Source of the DNA: Streptomyces sp. NBC_00377
GTDB lineage: Bacteria > Actinomycetota > Actinomycetes > Streptomycetales > Streptomycetaceae
Direction of reading: 5' to 3'
NCBI RefSeq assembly: GCF_036075115.1
Contig: NZ_CP107958.1
Span: forward strand, 62,001-126,000
Length of the DNA: 64,000 nucleotides
Part shown: in pieces, positions 1 to 9,688 of the stretch
Layout: each line of letters starts with the position of its first letter
Numbering within the stretch: the stretch's first letter is position 1
Translations under genes and position numbers: made by a program
The notes under the pieces: generated by a model
Databases searched by the model: none
What the model saw: the letters and a program-made list of their open reading frames with translations, nothing else
Told to the model about the DNA's origin: nothing

Positions 1-1
1 C

Positions 2-952
2 TGGCCTTGGCCCCCAGCCGTGATCCTCGGACAGCTTGTGCTGCTGGTGGCCGTGGCCCGCCGGGAACGACGTTCCGCCCTGGTGGCTGTCTGGGTGGTC
101 CTCACCTCCTCCGGTCTGGCCATCGCGGCCGCTTCACCGCACAACCGCGATAGAGGCGACGTGCTGCTGGCCGTCGTCGGCGGCGGGATCCTGCTGGTGG
201 GTGGGGTGTTGCGCGAGCGGCACGAGGCGCTGCAGCGGCTGGGTGAACAGCAGTTGATCGCCCAGTCGGAACGGGCCCGGCACACCCTCCTGGAGGAGCG
301 GGCTCGGATCGCCCGGGAGCTGCACGACGTGGTCGCCCACCACATGTCGGTGATCACTGTCCAGGCCGACAGCGCGCCCTACCGGATTCCCGGGACGTCG
401 GCGGCTGCGCAGGAGGAGTTCGCCGCGATCGCCGTCGCCGCCCGCCAATCCCTGTCCGAGATGCGCATACTCCTCGGCGCGCTGCGCGGCGAGGACTCAG
501 ACGACGAGCGTCGCCCGCAGCCGGGCCTGAACGGTGTGCCGCACCTGGTAGAGGCCATTGCCCGGGCCGGTGTCCCGGTGAACCTGGTTCTCGACGAGGG
601 GGTCGTAGAGCTCAAGGAGCTGATCCCGCCGATAGTGGAGCTGTCGGCGTACCGGATCGTGCAGGAGGCGCTGGCGAACGTCGTGCGGCACGCGCCGGGA
701 GCGCGGACCCGCGTCGAAGTGGAGCTGCTGCCGGACCGCAGCTGCCTGACGGTCCTGGTCGCCAATGCCACTCCGCAGCACTCCTCGGGTTCCCTGGAGA
801 CCAGCAGTACCGGGCAGGGCCTCGTGGGGATACGCGAGCGAGTCCGCCTGCTCGGGGGTGCCCTGGAGACTGGTCCGACCCTGGACGGTGGCTTCCAGGT
901 CACCGCTCGACTTCCGCTGCCAGCCCTTCCCCGCAAGGAAAGCAACACATGA
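2..952 (+). CDS. Two-component sensor histidine kinase, NarL-partner type (5' end outside window)
   Basis: The reading frame is open to the first base of the window, so the true start and the first membrane segments lie upstream; the GTG at position 20 is only an internal candidate. A short hydrophobic stretch precedes the HisKA_3 dimerisation box ELHDVVAHH, whose first His is the expected phospho-acceptor. A HATPase_c domain follows, with N-box-like EALANVVRHAP and G-box GQGLVGIRERV. This is the layout of Streptomyces DesK/NarX-type kinases, which autophosphorylate on His and pass the phosphate to a LuxR-type response regulator. The stop overlaps the next gene's start (ATGA), so the two are translationally coupled. 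The signal sensed cannot be read from what is present. Confidence 0.9.
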   Translation, partial: WPWPPAVILGQLVLLVAVARRERRSALVAVWVVLTSSGLAIAAASPHNRDRGDVLLAVVGGGILLVGGVLRERHEALQRLGEQQLIAQSERARHTLLEERARIARELHDVVAHHMSVITVQADSAPYRIPGTSAAAQEEFAAIAVAARQSLSEMRILLGALRGEDSDDERRPQPGLNGVPHLVEAIARAGVPVNLVLDEGVVELKELIPPIVELSAYRIVQEALANVVRHAPGARTRVEVELLPDRSCLTVLVANATPQHSSGSLETSSTGQGLVGIRERVRLLGGALETGPTLDGGFQVTARLPLPALPRKESNT

Positions 953-1632
953 CGATCCGGGTAGTCGTCATCGACGACCAGGCCATGGTCCGCGCAGGCT
1001 TCACCGCCGTGCTGACCGCCCAGAGCGACATCGACGTGGTCGGCGAGGCCGCGAACGGGCGCGAGGGCATCCAAGTCTGCCGCGACCTCCAGCCCGACGT
1101 GGTCCTCATGGACGTGCGCATGCCGGAGATGGACGGTCTGGAGGCCGCCCGCCAGCTCCTGAACCCGCCGCTTGGGGTCACCTACTGCCCCAAGGTGTTG
1201 ATGCTCACCACCTACGACATCGACACCTACATCTATGAGGCGCTCAAGGCCGGCGCCAGCGGCTTCCTACTCAAGGACGCGCCCATCACCGACCTGACCC
1301 GCGCGGTCCGTGTCGTCGCGGAAGGCGACGCACTGCTGTCGCCCTCGGTCACCCGCCGCCTCATCACCGACTTCGCCAGCAATTGGCCCGCGGCGCACGC
1401 GGATGCGGGCGACAACGTTCGACTGAGGAGCCTGACTCCACGGGAGACCGAAATCCTCCGGCTCGTCGCCCGCGGCCAGAGCAACACGCAGATCGCCCAG
1501 AACCTCGTCGTCGCCGAGCAGACCGTGAAAACCCATATCGGCAACATCTTCGCCAAACTCAATCTGCGCGACCGCGCCCAAGCGGTGATTTTCGCCTACG
1601 AGTCGGGACTGATAACCCCCGGCGACCGGTAA
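949..1632 (+). CDS. NarL/FixJ-family response regulator
   Basis: This 227-aa protein has an N-terminal receiver domain with the acidic pair D9-D10, phospho-acceptor D55 (in VVLMDVRMPE), a Thr near residue 87 and K109 (in GFLLKDAP). The C-terminal LuxR-type helix-turn-helix begins at LTPRETEILRLVARG and runs to about residue 225. It is the cognate regulator of the upstream kinase, sharing a 4-nt ATGA overlap, and would bind DNA when phosphorylated. Family and pairing are secure; the target promoters are unknown. No further gene follows on this strand, so the pair appears to end the operon. Confidence 0.93.
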   Translation: MTIRVVVIDDQAMVRAGFTAVLTAQSDIDVVGEAANGREGIQVCRDLQPDVVLMDVRMPEMDGLEAARQLLNPPLGVTYCPKVLMLTTYDIDTYIYEALKAGASGFLLKDAPITDLTRAVRVVAEGDALLSPSVTRRLITDFASNWPAAHADAGDNVRLRSLTPRETEILRLVARGQSNTQIAQNLVVAEQTVKTHIGNIFAKLNLRDRAQAVIFAYESGLITPGDR

Positions 1633-2073
1633 CGCGGGGTCCGTACGGTCAAGTGGACGGGGATCCGTTGCTGATTACGGACGCTTTCCGCATCGCTGCG
1701 CTGCGGGGTGAATGACAGCACCGCGGGCGTTGATGCGCAGTTCCATCAGAACGGGGCCGGGGGCGTACACGCCGCCCCGGTCGACGGAGGTGTCGGCGCT
1801 GATCCGGCCGATGGATCGTCCTTCGCGTCGCGGATCCCGGTGCGCCGTCGCTACCGGCGGCGGTGCACTCGCCACAGCAGCGAAAGCCAGTTGCTGCACG
1901 TCGGGCATGACGCGTTGTCCGTCTCATCGAAGGCGGACAGCAGGCCAGCCACCAGTTCGAAAGTGGAGCCGGAGTCGGCAGTCACCGTCGATGGTGCGCC
2001 GCCCTCCGACGCCTGAGAGGCACCTGCCGATAAAACGACCGTAGCCTCGCGCTGAGGCCGAGGCCCTGGCCAA
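1633..2073. other. Intergenic region, no recognisable gene
   Basis: About 440 bp after the response regulator holds only short overlapping open frames on both strands. None shows a family motif, a ribosome binding site or a convincing start. It leads into clearly decayed sequence and is probably degenerate itself. Confidence 0.5.
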
Positions 2074-2490
2074 GTGCTCGATAGATCGGGCGTGACCAGC
2101 GCTCCCGCGCATCGGTACACCTTCGGTGAGACGGGTCGGCTGCGCACCTATACCGAGGCGATCGGCTGCGGACCGGGCATCACTCCTGGGCGGAGGCGGT
2201 CCACCGAGCGCCGGCACGCGAAGGTGGCGGAGCTCGCGGCCCTGGACCCTGCGCACGCGAAGCTGCTCGGGCTGAGCTCGGTCGGCTACCGCACACTGAT
2301 CCGCTGGGAGAACGCCCGCCGGCGGTTCGGGCTGGTCGGCTGCGCGGACGACCGCTGGCTGCGTCGAAGCGGCGGTACGCGCACGGCCTCACAGGAGGTG
2401 CGGGAGGCGTCTTCGCGGTCCGCGAGGAGACGAAGCGGATGGCGAAGGTGTCGATGCGGACGAAGGACCGCATGATCCGCCACCGAGAGG
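2074..2490 (+). pseudogene. Transposase/integrase-type remnant with a frameshift
   Basis: One frame reads a charged helical segment around [16 protein letters not shown] and [10 protein letters not shown], resembling the N-terminal DNA-binding part of Mu/Tn552-like DDE transposases. Near position 2400 the same pattern continues in another frame (VREET, then [12 protein letters not shown]), so a 1-nt shift separates the halves. No catalytic DDE region follows; the sequence passes instead into a protease fragment. The assignment rests on recalled similarity and is tentative. Decay is clear from the frame change and the missing domains. Confidence 0.4.
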
Positions 2491-2609
2491 TAGGACGCCC
2501 GTCCCCGGAGAGCTGGCGATGCGTGAGAACACAGTGCCGCCTGGGTGAGCTGATCGCCCCGCCACGCTGCTTGCGGATCATGATCGACTGCGCGGCCCAC
2601 CGTGAGGTC

Positions 2610-2816
2610 ATGCCCTCGGTGGAGCACCGCACCGTCTCCGGGTTGATCCGGACGAACATCTGCGCCGAGCCGGGCGACAGCGGCGGCCCGCTCTACGCCG
2701 GCGACAAGGTCGTCGGAATCCTCTCCGGCGGCTCCGGGAACTGCACCACGGGAGGAACCATCTACTATCAGCCGATCCAGGAGGTACTGAACGCGTACGG
2801 GCTGTTCGTCTACTGA
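2610..2816 (+). pseudogene. C-terminal fragment of a streptogrisin-like (S1 family) serine protease
   Basis: The last ~65 residues match the end of secreted Streptomyces chymotrypsin-like proteases. They include the catalytic-serine motif GDSGGPL, the pattern SGGSGNC with a Cys that pairs in the family, and the terminal [12 protein letters not shown]. The signal peptide, propeptide and the catalytic His and Asp are missing, since these enzymes normally have ~185 mature residues. The frame is joined upstream to unrelated transposase-like sequence. It is a non-functional remnant. Confidence 0.75.
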
Positions 2817-3118
2817 CGGGACGCGAGGGATCCTCTCCGCCGGGCAGGGCCACGGCCCGCCCGGCTCCCCCGCCGTACGGCTCAGAGACGCCTCCACACG
2901 CAGCCCACGCCCGACCCCCAAGGTGCCGGCCGCCCCAACGGCGCGAGCACGCCCGCATCCGTGGTGAGAGGAGCTCCCACTGGGGCGGCCGACTCGCTCT
3001 CGCTCATCATCGGCAACCTGGCGAACGTTCCCCGCTCCGTCTGGCCTGCGGGGACAAAGTCGACTCATTCATACCGGCCCGACGTTCAACCACAGAGAGG
3101 GTGGAATGGCCATAAACT
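2817..3118. other. Intergenic region upstream of the first SpoIIE phosphatase gene
   Basis: About 300 bp without a supportable gene. It should contain the promoter of the downstream phosphatase gene, but I could not pick out a convincing -35/-10 pair. Confidence 0.4.
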
Positions 3119-5666
3119 GTGAAAGATACTCCATGGATGATCGAGGGCAGCGTGTCGGCCAACGGTATGGCATCGAGCTCATACCCGCTCAGCGCCGCGG
3201 GTGTCGGCGAAGCGCCCGAGCGCGACGATGCGTTGGTGAGGGCCGTCCTCCGTGCCGTGGAGGTCACCGGAGCACATACCGGAAGCGTGTTCCTGCTCTC
3301 CGGCGACCATCGCTCGCTCGTCGTGGCCGCTTCCTGCGGGACGCCGCCCTCGCTGCTCAGCGGGTGGCGTCGGATCCCGGTCAACAGCCGTATGCCGGTG
3401 GCGGAGGCGTGCCGCTCCGGGCGCATGGTCCACCTGGCCGGCGCGGAGGAGACGATGCGGCGTTTCCCCCAGCTCTCGATCGCCCTGCCCTACCCGTTCG
3501 GCTCTGCATCGGTCCCCGTACAGGCGGGCGGGCGGACCTTCGGCGCCATCGCCGTGGTGTGGACGCCCAGGCCGGACGGGACCGGACTGTCGAGGGCACA
3601 GTGCGGGCAGTTGCGCTCCGCCGCCGACCGGCTGGGCACCGCCCTCGCCGGACTGCGGGCCCGCGGCACGCTCGGTGAGTACGACGAGCGGACGGCTCCG
3701 GTGCTGGTCCCGCTGCCGTCCGCTCCGGCGGTCCGGGTGGGCCTGTTCGACTGGAACCTCGACACCGGAGCCCTCACTGCCGACGACGAGCTGTGCGCGA
3801 TCTTCGGGATTGCGCCCCGCATGTTCAACGGTCGGGCGGCCATACTGGCGGCCTGCATCGAGCCGGGGGATCTGCCCGGTTTTGGGTCCGCCGCCCGCGC
3901 CGCGGTCGAGGAAGGACACCTCCTGGCGCACCGCCTACGCATCCTGGACGGCCGTGGTGGACACCGCGTCGTCGAGCTGTGGGGCCGGGTACCGGAGAGC
4001 CCTGACGACTCGGAGGCCTCTTGCCACCTGGTCGGCGCCGTGCTGGACTCCGGCAGCGGCATGGCCGCCGTGGCGGCGATCGAACGGCTCGCGGACGGTT
4101 TCTTCGCGCTCTCTCCCGACGGACGCCTCTCCTACGCCAACCACAGCCTGGAGGATCTGCTGCGGGTCCGCCAGGACGAACTGCTCGGCCGGCGCCCCTG
4201 GGACATCCTTCCTTGGCTGGCAGATCCCGTGTACGAGGACCGCTACCGGGCCGCCGCCGTCTCCCAGCAGCCGGTCTCCTTCCTGGTCCGCCGCCCGCCG
4301 GACGAGTGGCTGGTCTTCTCCCTCCACCCGGGCGCTCAGGGCATGACGGGATGGGGCTCACGAGTGCGTCAGCCCGTACCGGCCGGCACCGTACCCGGTG
4401 CACCGGTCACCGAGGAGGGGCCGCCCATCTCCTCGGCGCCTGCGCCCGCGGCCCCCCGCGTGGGTTCCCTCTACCGGGTGCTCACGCTGGGCAGCGCCCT
4501 CACCGAGGCGGCCACCGCGGACGAGGTGTTCGATGCCGTCGCCGAACAGTTGCTGCCGGCGTTCGGCGGCCAGAAGCTGGCGATCGCCGTGGTCGAGGCA
4601 CGACGCCTGCACCTGCTCGCTCAGCGCGGCTACTCGAAACGCTTTCTCGCCCGGTTCGAAGGCACCCCGCTGCACGCCCGGCTGCCCGTGACGGACGCGC
4701 TGACCTCCGGGGTCCCGCTGTTCGTCGAGTCCCGGGAGCAGCTCCGCGAGAGCTACCCCGGGCTCATGGTGGGTCACACCAACTCCTGGGCGTTCCTGCC
4801 GCTGATCGCCTCCAACCACCCGGTCGGCGCCTGCATTCTCGGCTTCGACGACATCCACCGGTTCCCCGACGAGGAGCGCGGAGTCCTCACCGCGCTGGGC
4901 GGTTTGATCGGCCAGGCTCTGGAACGCGCCAGACTCTACGACGCCGAATTCGCCCTCGCCCGCGGCCTGCAGGACGCGCTGCTGCCGCACCGGTTGCCCA
5001 CTCTGCCAGGGCTGCACGTCACGGGGCGCTATCTACCGGGCACCAGGGGGATGGACATCGGCGGCGACTGGTACGACGTCATCCCCACCGGCGACGAAGT
5101 CGCACTGATCGTCGGGGACGTTGAGGGGGCACAACGTCCCCGCCGCGGCCGCCATGGGCCAACTGCGCAGCGCCATGCGGGCATTCGTCGCCGCGGGCCA
5201 CCGACCGAGCGACGTCGCCGCCGGCACCAACCGGCTCCACATGGACCTCGACCCGGTGCTCCTCGCCAGCTGCTGCTACGCCCAATTCCATCCCCGCTCG
5301 GGGATCGTGCGCATCGTCCGCGCGGGCCATCTCCCGCCCCTGCTGCGCCTGCCCGACGGGCACACCAAGATCCTGGATGTGCCCGGCGGCCCACTGCTCG
5401 GCATCGACGCGACGGCACGCTTTCCGGAGTCGGAGCTGCGTCTCGCTCCCGGGTCGGTCCTGGCCCTCTACACGGACGGGTTGATCGAGAGGCGCGACTC
5501 GGACATCGGCTCCGACGTCGAGCGACTCCGGGGGTCGCTGGCCCGGCTTGGCGGGGGCGGCCTGGACGATCTGGCCGACGGGCTGCTGCGGGATGCCTGC
5601 CACGCTTCCCCCGACAGGGCGGACGACATCGCGCTCCTGCTCACCGAGTACGCCCCGCCACGTTGA
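3119..5666 (+). pseudogene. GAF-PAS-PAS-GAF-SpoIIE serine/threonine phosphatase, frameshifted
   Basis: Domain order by eye is GAF (~40-180), two PAS-like folds (~205-300 and ~320-415), a second GAF (~455-610) and a PP2C/SpoIIE phosphatase domain starting near GLQDALLPHRLP. The metal-site motif GGDWYDV is present. After about residue 669 the frame is lost inside a run of five G (5125-5129). Removing one G restores VEGHNVPAAAAMGQLR and the rest of the domain to the stop at 5666, giving ~848 aa. Such enzymes dephosphorylate anti-anti-sigma factors in stress or developmental switches. As written the phosphatase domain is broken, by mutation or by a homopolymer sequencing error. The GTG start is weakly supported; ATG 3137 is an alternative. 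Confidence 0.8.
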
Positions 5667-5690
5667 CAGTCCCCACCGCCACTGTCACGT
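5660..5690. terminator. Hairpin between convergent genes
   Basis: GACAGT (5665-5670) pairs with ACTGTC (5681-5686), and outer ACGT repeats extend the stem with one bulge. The hairpin overlaps the stops of both the SpoIIE gene (+) and the solute-binding-protein gene (-). It fits a bidirectional terminator, although no T-run follows. Confidence 0.5.
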
Positions 5691-6845
5691 GCCCCAAATC
5701 TTCCGGTACGCCTCCCGGTATCCCGCCGGATCCCAGGTCGTGGCGCCGTGGCTGTTGTCGGCCGTGCTGATGTGGACGGGGGCCACATACCCGCTGGCCG
5801 GCCGGCCTGAGAAGGCGCGATTGAACTCGTCGACGATCTGCCAGCCCTGCAGGGACAGCGGCTCCGGCACGGTGGCCGCCTGGTACTGCCTGCTGTTGAT
5901 GCGCTGGAAGGCGGAGGGGTCGCCGTCGCCGGCGCCGATGTTGAAGGGCGGGCCGGAACCCTTCTTGCCGGCCGCGCGGAACGCCGGGGCGGCATCGGCG
6001 AAGTACAGGTCGTTGATGGCGACGGAGTGGGTCCATCTCTCCTGGAAGCGGGAAAGCAGTGAGGAGATCTCCCGGGGCGTGCGGCTGCCGGCATCCGGGA
6101 TCGGGATGTTCTCGTACGCCAGCAGCTCTACGCCCGCGCAGGTGGCCAGCTCCTTCCTGATCAGGTCGGACTTGTACTTGGCGAAGGGGACCGAGGCATC
6201 GGTGAAGACCACGGCCCCGGCTGTGCCGTCTGAGCTCGAGATGACCCACTGCGCACTGACTCTGGCCACGTCCTCGACTTTGGTCGTGACGTTGGTGAAG
6301 AGCCTGGGGCGCCGGCTGGGGCCGGGGGAAGCGACCGCATGCCAGCCGATGAGCGGGATGCCTGCCGCGTTCGCACGCGCCACCTGCTGCGAGGTCGAGC
6401 CCGGGTCGAAGCCCCCGATGACGATGCCCGAGGGTCTGACGTCCACGGCCTCGCTCATTGCCGCCTGGATGCCGGCGGGGGTGCCGCCACCGTCGATCAC
6501 CCGGACGTGCCAGCCGATGACTCGCGCGGCTTTCCGCACGCTGTCCGCGGCGCCCGCGACTCCGGGATTGGTCATGGTCTGGGCGACGTAGACGATGGTC
6601 TTGCCGGCCACCGCGGTGGGACCGCTGGTCGGTCCGTTCCAGGGGATGTCGATCCGCTCCGCCCGGCTGACGGCGGCCTGGGCCCTGGTCTGGGCCGCGG
6701 GGCAGCCGCTCGGACCCGAGGTGGAGTGCGCCGGGCCGCTCGACGAGCCGCGTTCACAGCCGGCCAGCACGAAGAGCGCGACCAGCAGGGCGGTGGCAGT
6801 GGACCGCGCGTTGCGGACGCTGGGAGTGTTGCGGTTGCGGTGCAC
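5685..6845 (-). CDS. Periplasmic-binding-type lipoprotein of a CUT2 (sugar) ABC transporter
   Basis: The GTG at 6845 is chosen because AAGGAG lies 5 nt upstream and it opens a lipoprotein signal peptide with lipobox LAGC. The ~386-aa product has the ribose-binding-type fold (Peripla_BP_4): VYVAQTMTNP near the mature N-terminus, a hinge around GIVIGGFDPGS, and C-terminal residues typical of substrate loading. It would sit on the outer membrane face and deliver a sugar or similar ligand to the permease encoded next. Its stop is only ~19 bp from the convergent phosphatase stop. The ligand is unknown; ribose-like sugars are typical of the family, but other ligands occur. Confidence 0.85.
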   Translation of the reverse strand: MHRNRNTPSVRNARSTATALLVALFVLAGCERGSSSGPAHSTSGPSGCPAAQTRAQAAVSRAERIDIPWNGPTSGPTAVAGKTIVYVAQTMTNPGVAGAADSVRKAARVIGWHVRVIDGGGTPAGIQAAMSEAVDVRPSGIVIGGFDPGSTSQQVARANAAGIPLIGWHAVASPGPSRRPRLFTNVTTKVEDVARVSAQWVISSSDGTAGAVVFTDASVPFAKYKSDLIRKELATCAGVELLAYENIPIPDAGSRTPREISSLLSRFQERWTHSVAINDLYFADAAPAFRAAGKKGSGPPFNIGAGDGDPSAFQRINSRQYQAATVPEPLSLQGWQIVDEFNRAFSGRPASGYVAPVHISTADNSHGATTWDPAGYREAYRKIWGT

Positions 6846-6901
6846 GGAAGCTCCTTGCGGAGGATGCCGCCCGGGCACTTCGGCGGTGCGCGCGGCGTGG
6901 G

Positions 6902-8008
6902 TCATGGCGGGCTGCCCGGCGTGTCGTCGTCCTGTGTCACGGCGGGCGAATCGCGGGCGACGACCGCACCGGTGCGCAGTCGGCGACGAGCGGAGTAGCC
7001 GGCCAGTCCGACGGCGAGGAGCAGGGTGCCGCCGTAGAACAACGGGACCGTCCAGAAGTCGCCGCCCATCTGGGCGATGCCGGTGAGGCCGACGGCGAGG
7101 ACGGCGACGGCGACGAGGGTGCCCAGGGCGTTGGGGCGCCCCGGTTTGACGGCGGTGGAGCCGAGGAGGGCCCCGACGAACGCGGGCAGCAGGTAATCGA
7201 GGCCGACGCTGGGATTGCCGATCTGCTGCTGGGCCGCGAGCAGCACTCCGTCGAAGCCGACGATCAGTCCCGACGCGGCGAAGGCGTAGACGGTGTACTT
7301 GCGGGTCGGGATGCCGACGAGGTCGGCGGCGCGCGGGTTCGACCCGACGACGTGCAGGTACCTGCCGAGCGGCAGCCGCTCCAGAACCACCCAGAGGGCG
7401 ACCGCGAGCGCGAGCACGTAAAAGGCGGGAACCGGCAGGCCGAGGAACGTCGAGTCGTAGATGTCGGTGAAGGCGGCCGGGAGGCCTTGCGGGCCGGGTA
7501 CGATCCGGCTGCCGCCGGTGACCCATCCGGTCACCGCGTACATCATGCTGCCGGTTCCGAGCGTGGCGATGAACGAGTCGATCCGTCCGAATTCGACGAC
7601 GACACCGTTGAGGACGCCCACGACACCCCCTCCGGCGATCACCGTGAGGCAGGCGAGCGGCCAGGGCCACCCGTCGCCCACGACGAGCTGCATCACCATG
7701 ACGTGCGCCAGGCCGAGACCGTAGCCGATGGAGAGGTCGAACGCGCCGGTCACGATGGGGACCATCGCGGCGAGTGCGAGGACGGCCGGGATCGACTGGT
7801 TGGACAGGATCGAGTCGACGGTGTCCCGGGTGGGAAAGGTACGCGGCAGGGTGAGGGAGAAGATCAGGAAGAGCAGGGCGGTGAGGGTCAGGAGGCCGTA
7901 GGCGCCGATGAATTGCCCGCTACGGCCGTGCAGTCGGGCGAGTCGCCTCGGTGGTCCCGAGCGACGCGGCCGGGGCGGGGGCGCAGCCGGAGAGGGGGAG
8001 CCGGTCAC
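6902..8008 (-). CDS. CUT2-family (RbsC/AraH-type) ABC permease
   Basis: A 368-aa, strongly hydrophobic protein with about ten membrane spans. It carries the family signature around GAFDLSIGYGLGLAH, followed by FGRIDSFIATLGTGS and the loop GRYLHVVGSNPRAA. The GTG start at 8008 overlaps the ATPase stop (GTGA), so the subunits are translationally coupled. It forms the channel of a sugar importer together with the duplicated ATPase and the lipoprotein 56 bp downstream. The N-terminus is proline/arginine-rich. Confidence 0.9.
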   Translation of the reverse strand: MTGSPSPAAPPPRPRRSGPPRRLARLHGRSGQFIGAYGLLTLTALLFLIFSLTLPRTFPTRDTVDSILSNQSIPAVLALAAMVPIVTGAFDLSIGYGLGLAHVMVMQLVVGDGWPWPLACLTVIAGGGVVGVLNGVVVEFGRIDSFIATLGTGSMMYAVTGWVTGGSRIVPGPQGLPAAFTDIYDSTFLGLPVPAFYVLALAVALWVVLERLPLGRYLHVVGSNPRAADLVGIPTRKYTVYAFAASGLIVGFDGVLLAAQQQIGNPSVGLDYLLPAFVGALLGSTAVKPGRPNALGTLVAVAVLAVGLTGIAQMGGDFWTVPLFYGGTLLLAVGLAGYSARRRLRTGAVVARDSPAVTQDDDTPGSPP

Positions 8009-9552
8009 GGATTCGCCGCGGTTCCGGAGGAGGGCAGGGCCGAAGCCGCCCGCGTGAGCTCGGTGACCGTGAGGGCCGGGCCGGTCAGCTCGGCCGTCAC
8101 TGATCCGCGGACGAAGACCAGGGTGCGCCGGCACACGCCCACGACCTCCTCGAAGTCGCTGGAGATGAGGAGGACCGCGAGGCCGCCGGCGAGCGCCTCG
8201 TCGAGCAGGCGGTGGATCGCGGCTTTGGCACCGATGTCCACGCTCGCCGTCGGTTCCTCGAGGATCAGCAGGCGCAGGGCCGGCCGCAACCACCGGCCGA
8301 TCATGACCTTCTGCTGGTTCCCCCCGGACAGGGTGGCGATGGCAGCCTCGCTGTCGTCGGGACGCACCGAGAACCGTTCGATCAGGGTGCCGGCATCGGC
8401 GCGTTCGCGGCGGGGGCTGATCCAGCACAACGCCGACATGCCTCCCGCCCGGGGGTTGGCCAGGAGGTTCTCCCGTACGGTCAGCTCGGCGAGGCAGCCC
8501 TCCCGCTGTCTGTCACCGGGTACGAGGGCGACACCCAGTCCGACGGCGTCCGCGACCGTACGGGGATGGTACGGGCGACCGCCGAGAAGGGCCCGTCCGC
8601 CGAGGAGGGGCCGGGCGCCCGCAAGGGCTCGGGCGAGGTCCATGTGTCCGGCGCCCGTGAGGCCGACCAGGCCGAGGGCTTCCCCCCGCCGGAGCTCCAG
8701 ACTGACCGGTCCCGCGTCGGGGGTGCGCACCCCGTCCAGGGTCAGGATGGCCGGGGCGCCGGCCGGGGTGGTGGCGGGGTGGTGATCGGTCGGCCCCTCG
8801 CCGGTGATGGCGCGCACCAGGCGGGCAGGAGTGTGGCTCGCCGGCGAGCCGTGGCTGACCAGGCGTCCGTCGCGCAGTACGGCGAAGGTGTCGGCGACCT
8901 CGTACACCTCGTCCAGGCGATGGCTGACGTAGAGGATGCCGTGCCCCCGGTCGCGCAGGGTGTGCAGCACCCGGAACAGCCGGGTGCAGTCCGCGGCGGG
9001 CAGGCGGGCGGTCGGCTCGTCGAGGACGATGAGGCTCGCCCGTGCCGCCAGGGCTCGTGCGACGGCGACAAGCGAACGCTCGGCCGGGGCGAGGCGGGAG
9101 ATCGGCGTGTCGGGGTCGAGATGTCCGGCGACGACCCGCAGGGCCTCGGTGCAGTGTTCTCGGGTGAGCCGCCAGGAGATCAGTCCCGCGCGGCGCGGAT
9201 ACCCGGCGCTCAGAGCGATGTTCTCGGCTACCGTCATCCACTCCACCAGCCCGAGATCCTGATGGATGAAGGACATGTGCCGGGAAGCGGCGCGGCTCCC
9301 GAGCGGGTGCCCGGCCACGGTGACCTGCCCCGAGTCGGCGTGGTGAACGCCGGCGAGCACCTTGATGAGCGTGGACTTCCCGGCTCCGTTGGGACCAAGG
9401 AGGGCGAGGACGCTGCCGGCGTGGACATCGAGGTCGAGCCCGGCGAGCGCGAGGGTTCCCCCGAAGCGCTTGGCAAGTCCGCGGACACGGACCAGAGGTT
9501 CCGCCCCGAAGGACGGCACCGCATGCGCAGAGGTGTCGTGGGCCTCGTGCAC
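8005..9552 (-). CDS. Duplicated-domain sugar ABC ATPase (RbsA/MglA type)
   Basis: The ~515-aa protein holds two nucleotide-binding domains. The first has a normal Walker A (GPNGAGKST) and Walker B (LIVLDEPTA). The second has a degenerate Walker A (GLTGAGHMDL) but a good signature (LSGGNQQKV) and Walker B (LLILEEPTA). That asymmetry is normal for CUT2 ATPases. The GTG at 9552 is preferred because GGAGAGG lies just upstream; the frame stays open further 5', so ATG 9597 is possible. The gene leads the transporter operon, ending in a GTGA overlap with the permease. It energises import of a sugar-like ligand. Confidence 0.9.
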   Translation of the reverse strand: MHEAHDTSAHAVPSFGAEPLVRVRGLAKRFGGTLALAGLDLDVHAGSVLALLGPNGAGKSTLIKVLAGVHHADSGQVTVAGHPLGSRAASRHMSFIHQDLGLVEWMTVAENIALSAGYPRRAGLISWRLTREHCTEALRVVAGHLDPDTPISRLAPAERSLVAVARALAARASLIVLDEPTARLPAADCTRLFRVLHTLRDRGHGILYVSHRLDEVYEVADTFAVLRDGRLVSHGSPASHTPARLVRAITGEGPTDHHPATTPAGAPAILTLDGVRTPDAGPVSLELRRGEALGLVGLTGAGHMDLARALAGARPLLGGRALLGGRPYHPRTVADAVGLGVALVPGDRQREGCLAELTVRENLLANPRAGGMSALCWISPRRERADAGTLIERFSVRPDDSEAAIATLSGGNQQKVMIGRWLRPALRLLILEEPTASVDIGAKAAIHRLLDEALAGGLAVLLISSDFEEVVGVCRRTLVFVRGSVTAELTGPALTVTELTRAASALPSSGTAANP

Positions 9553-9615
9553 GGGCCTCTCCGGGGTCGGACCTGTCGTGTTCTTCCCGATGCGCATCAG
9601 TGACATTAGCATCAC

Positions 9616-9636
9616 ATGTCGTATATTTTGAGACAT
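9616..9636. promoter_or_regulatory. Inverted repeat upstream of the ABC operon
   Basis: ATGTC (9616-9620) and GACAT (9632-9636) flank an A/T-rich 11-bp spacer in otherwise G+C-rich DNA, 64-84 bp upstream of the ABC ATPase start. It could be an operator or promoter element. No DNA-binding regulator gene sits beside it. Confidence 0.35.
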
Positions 9637-9688
9637 CTGGCTACTCTCTGTCACCCCAACGGAGCAGCAAATCGCCGGGGTCGGCGCC

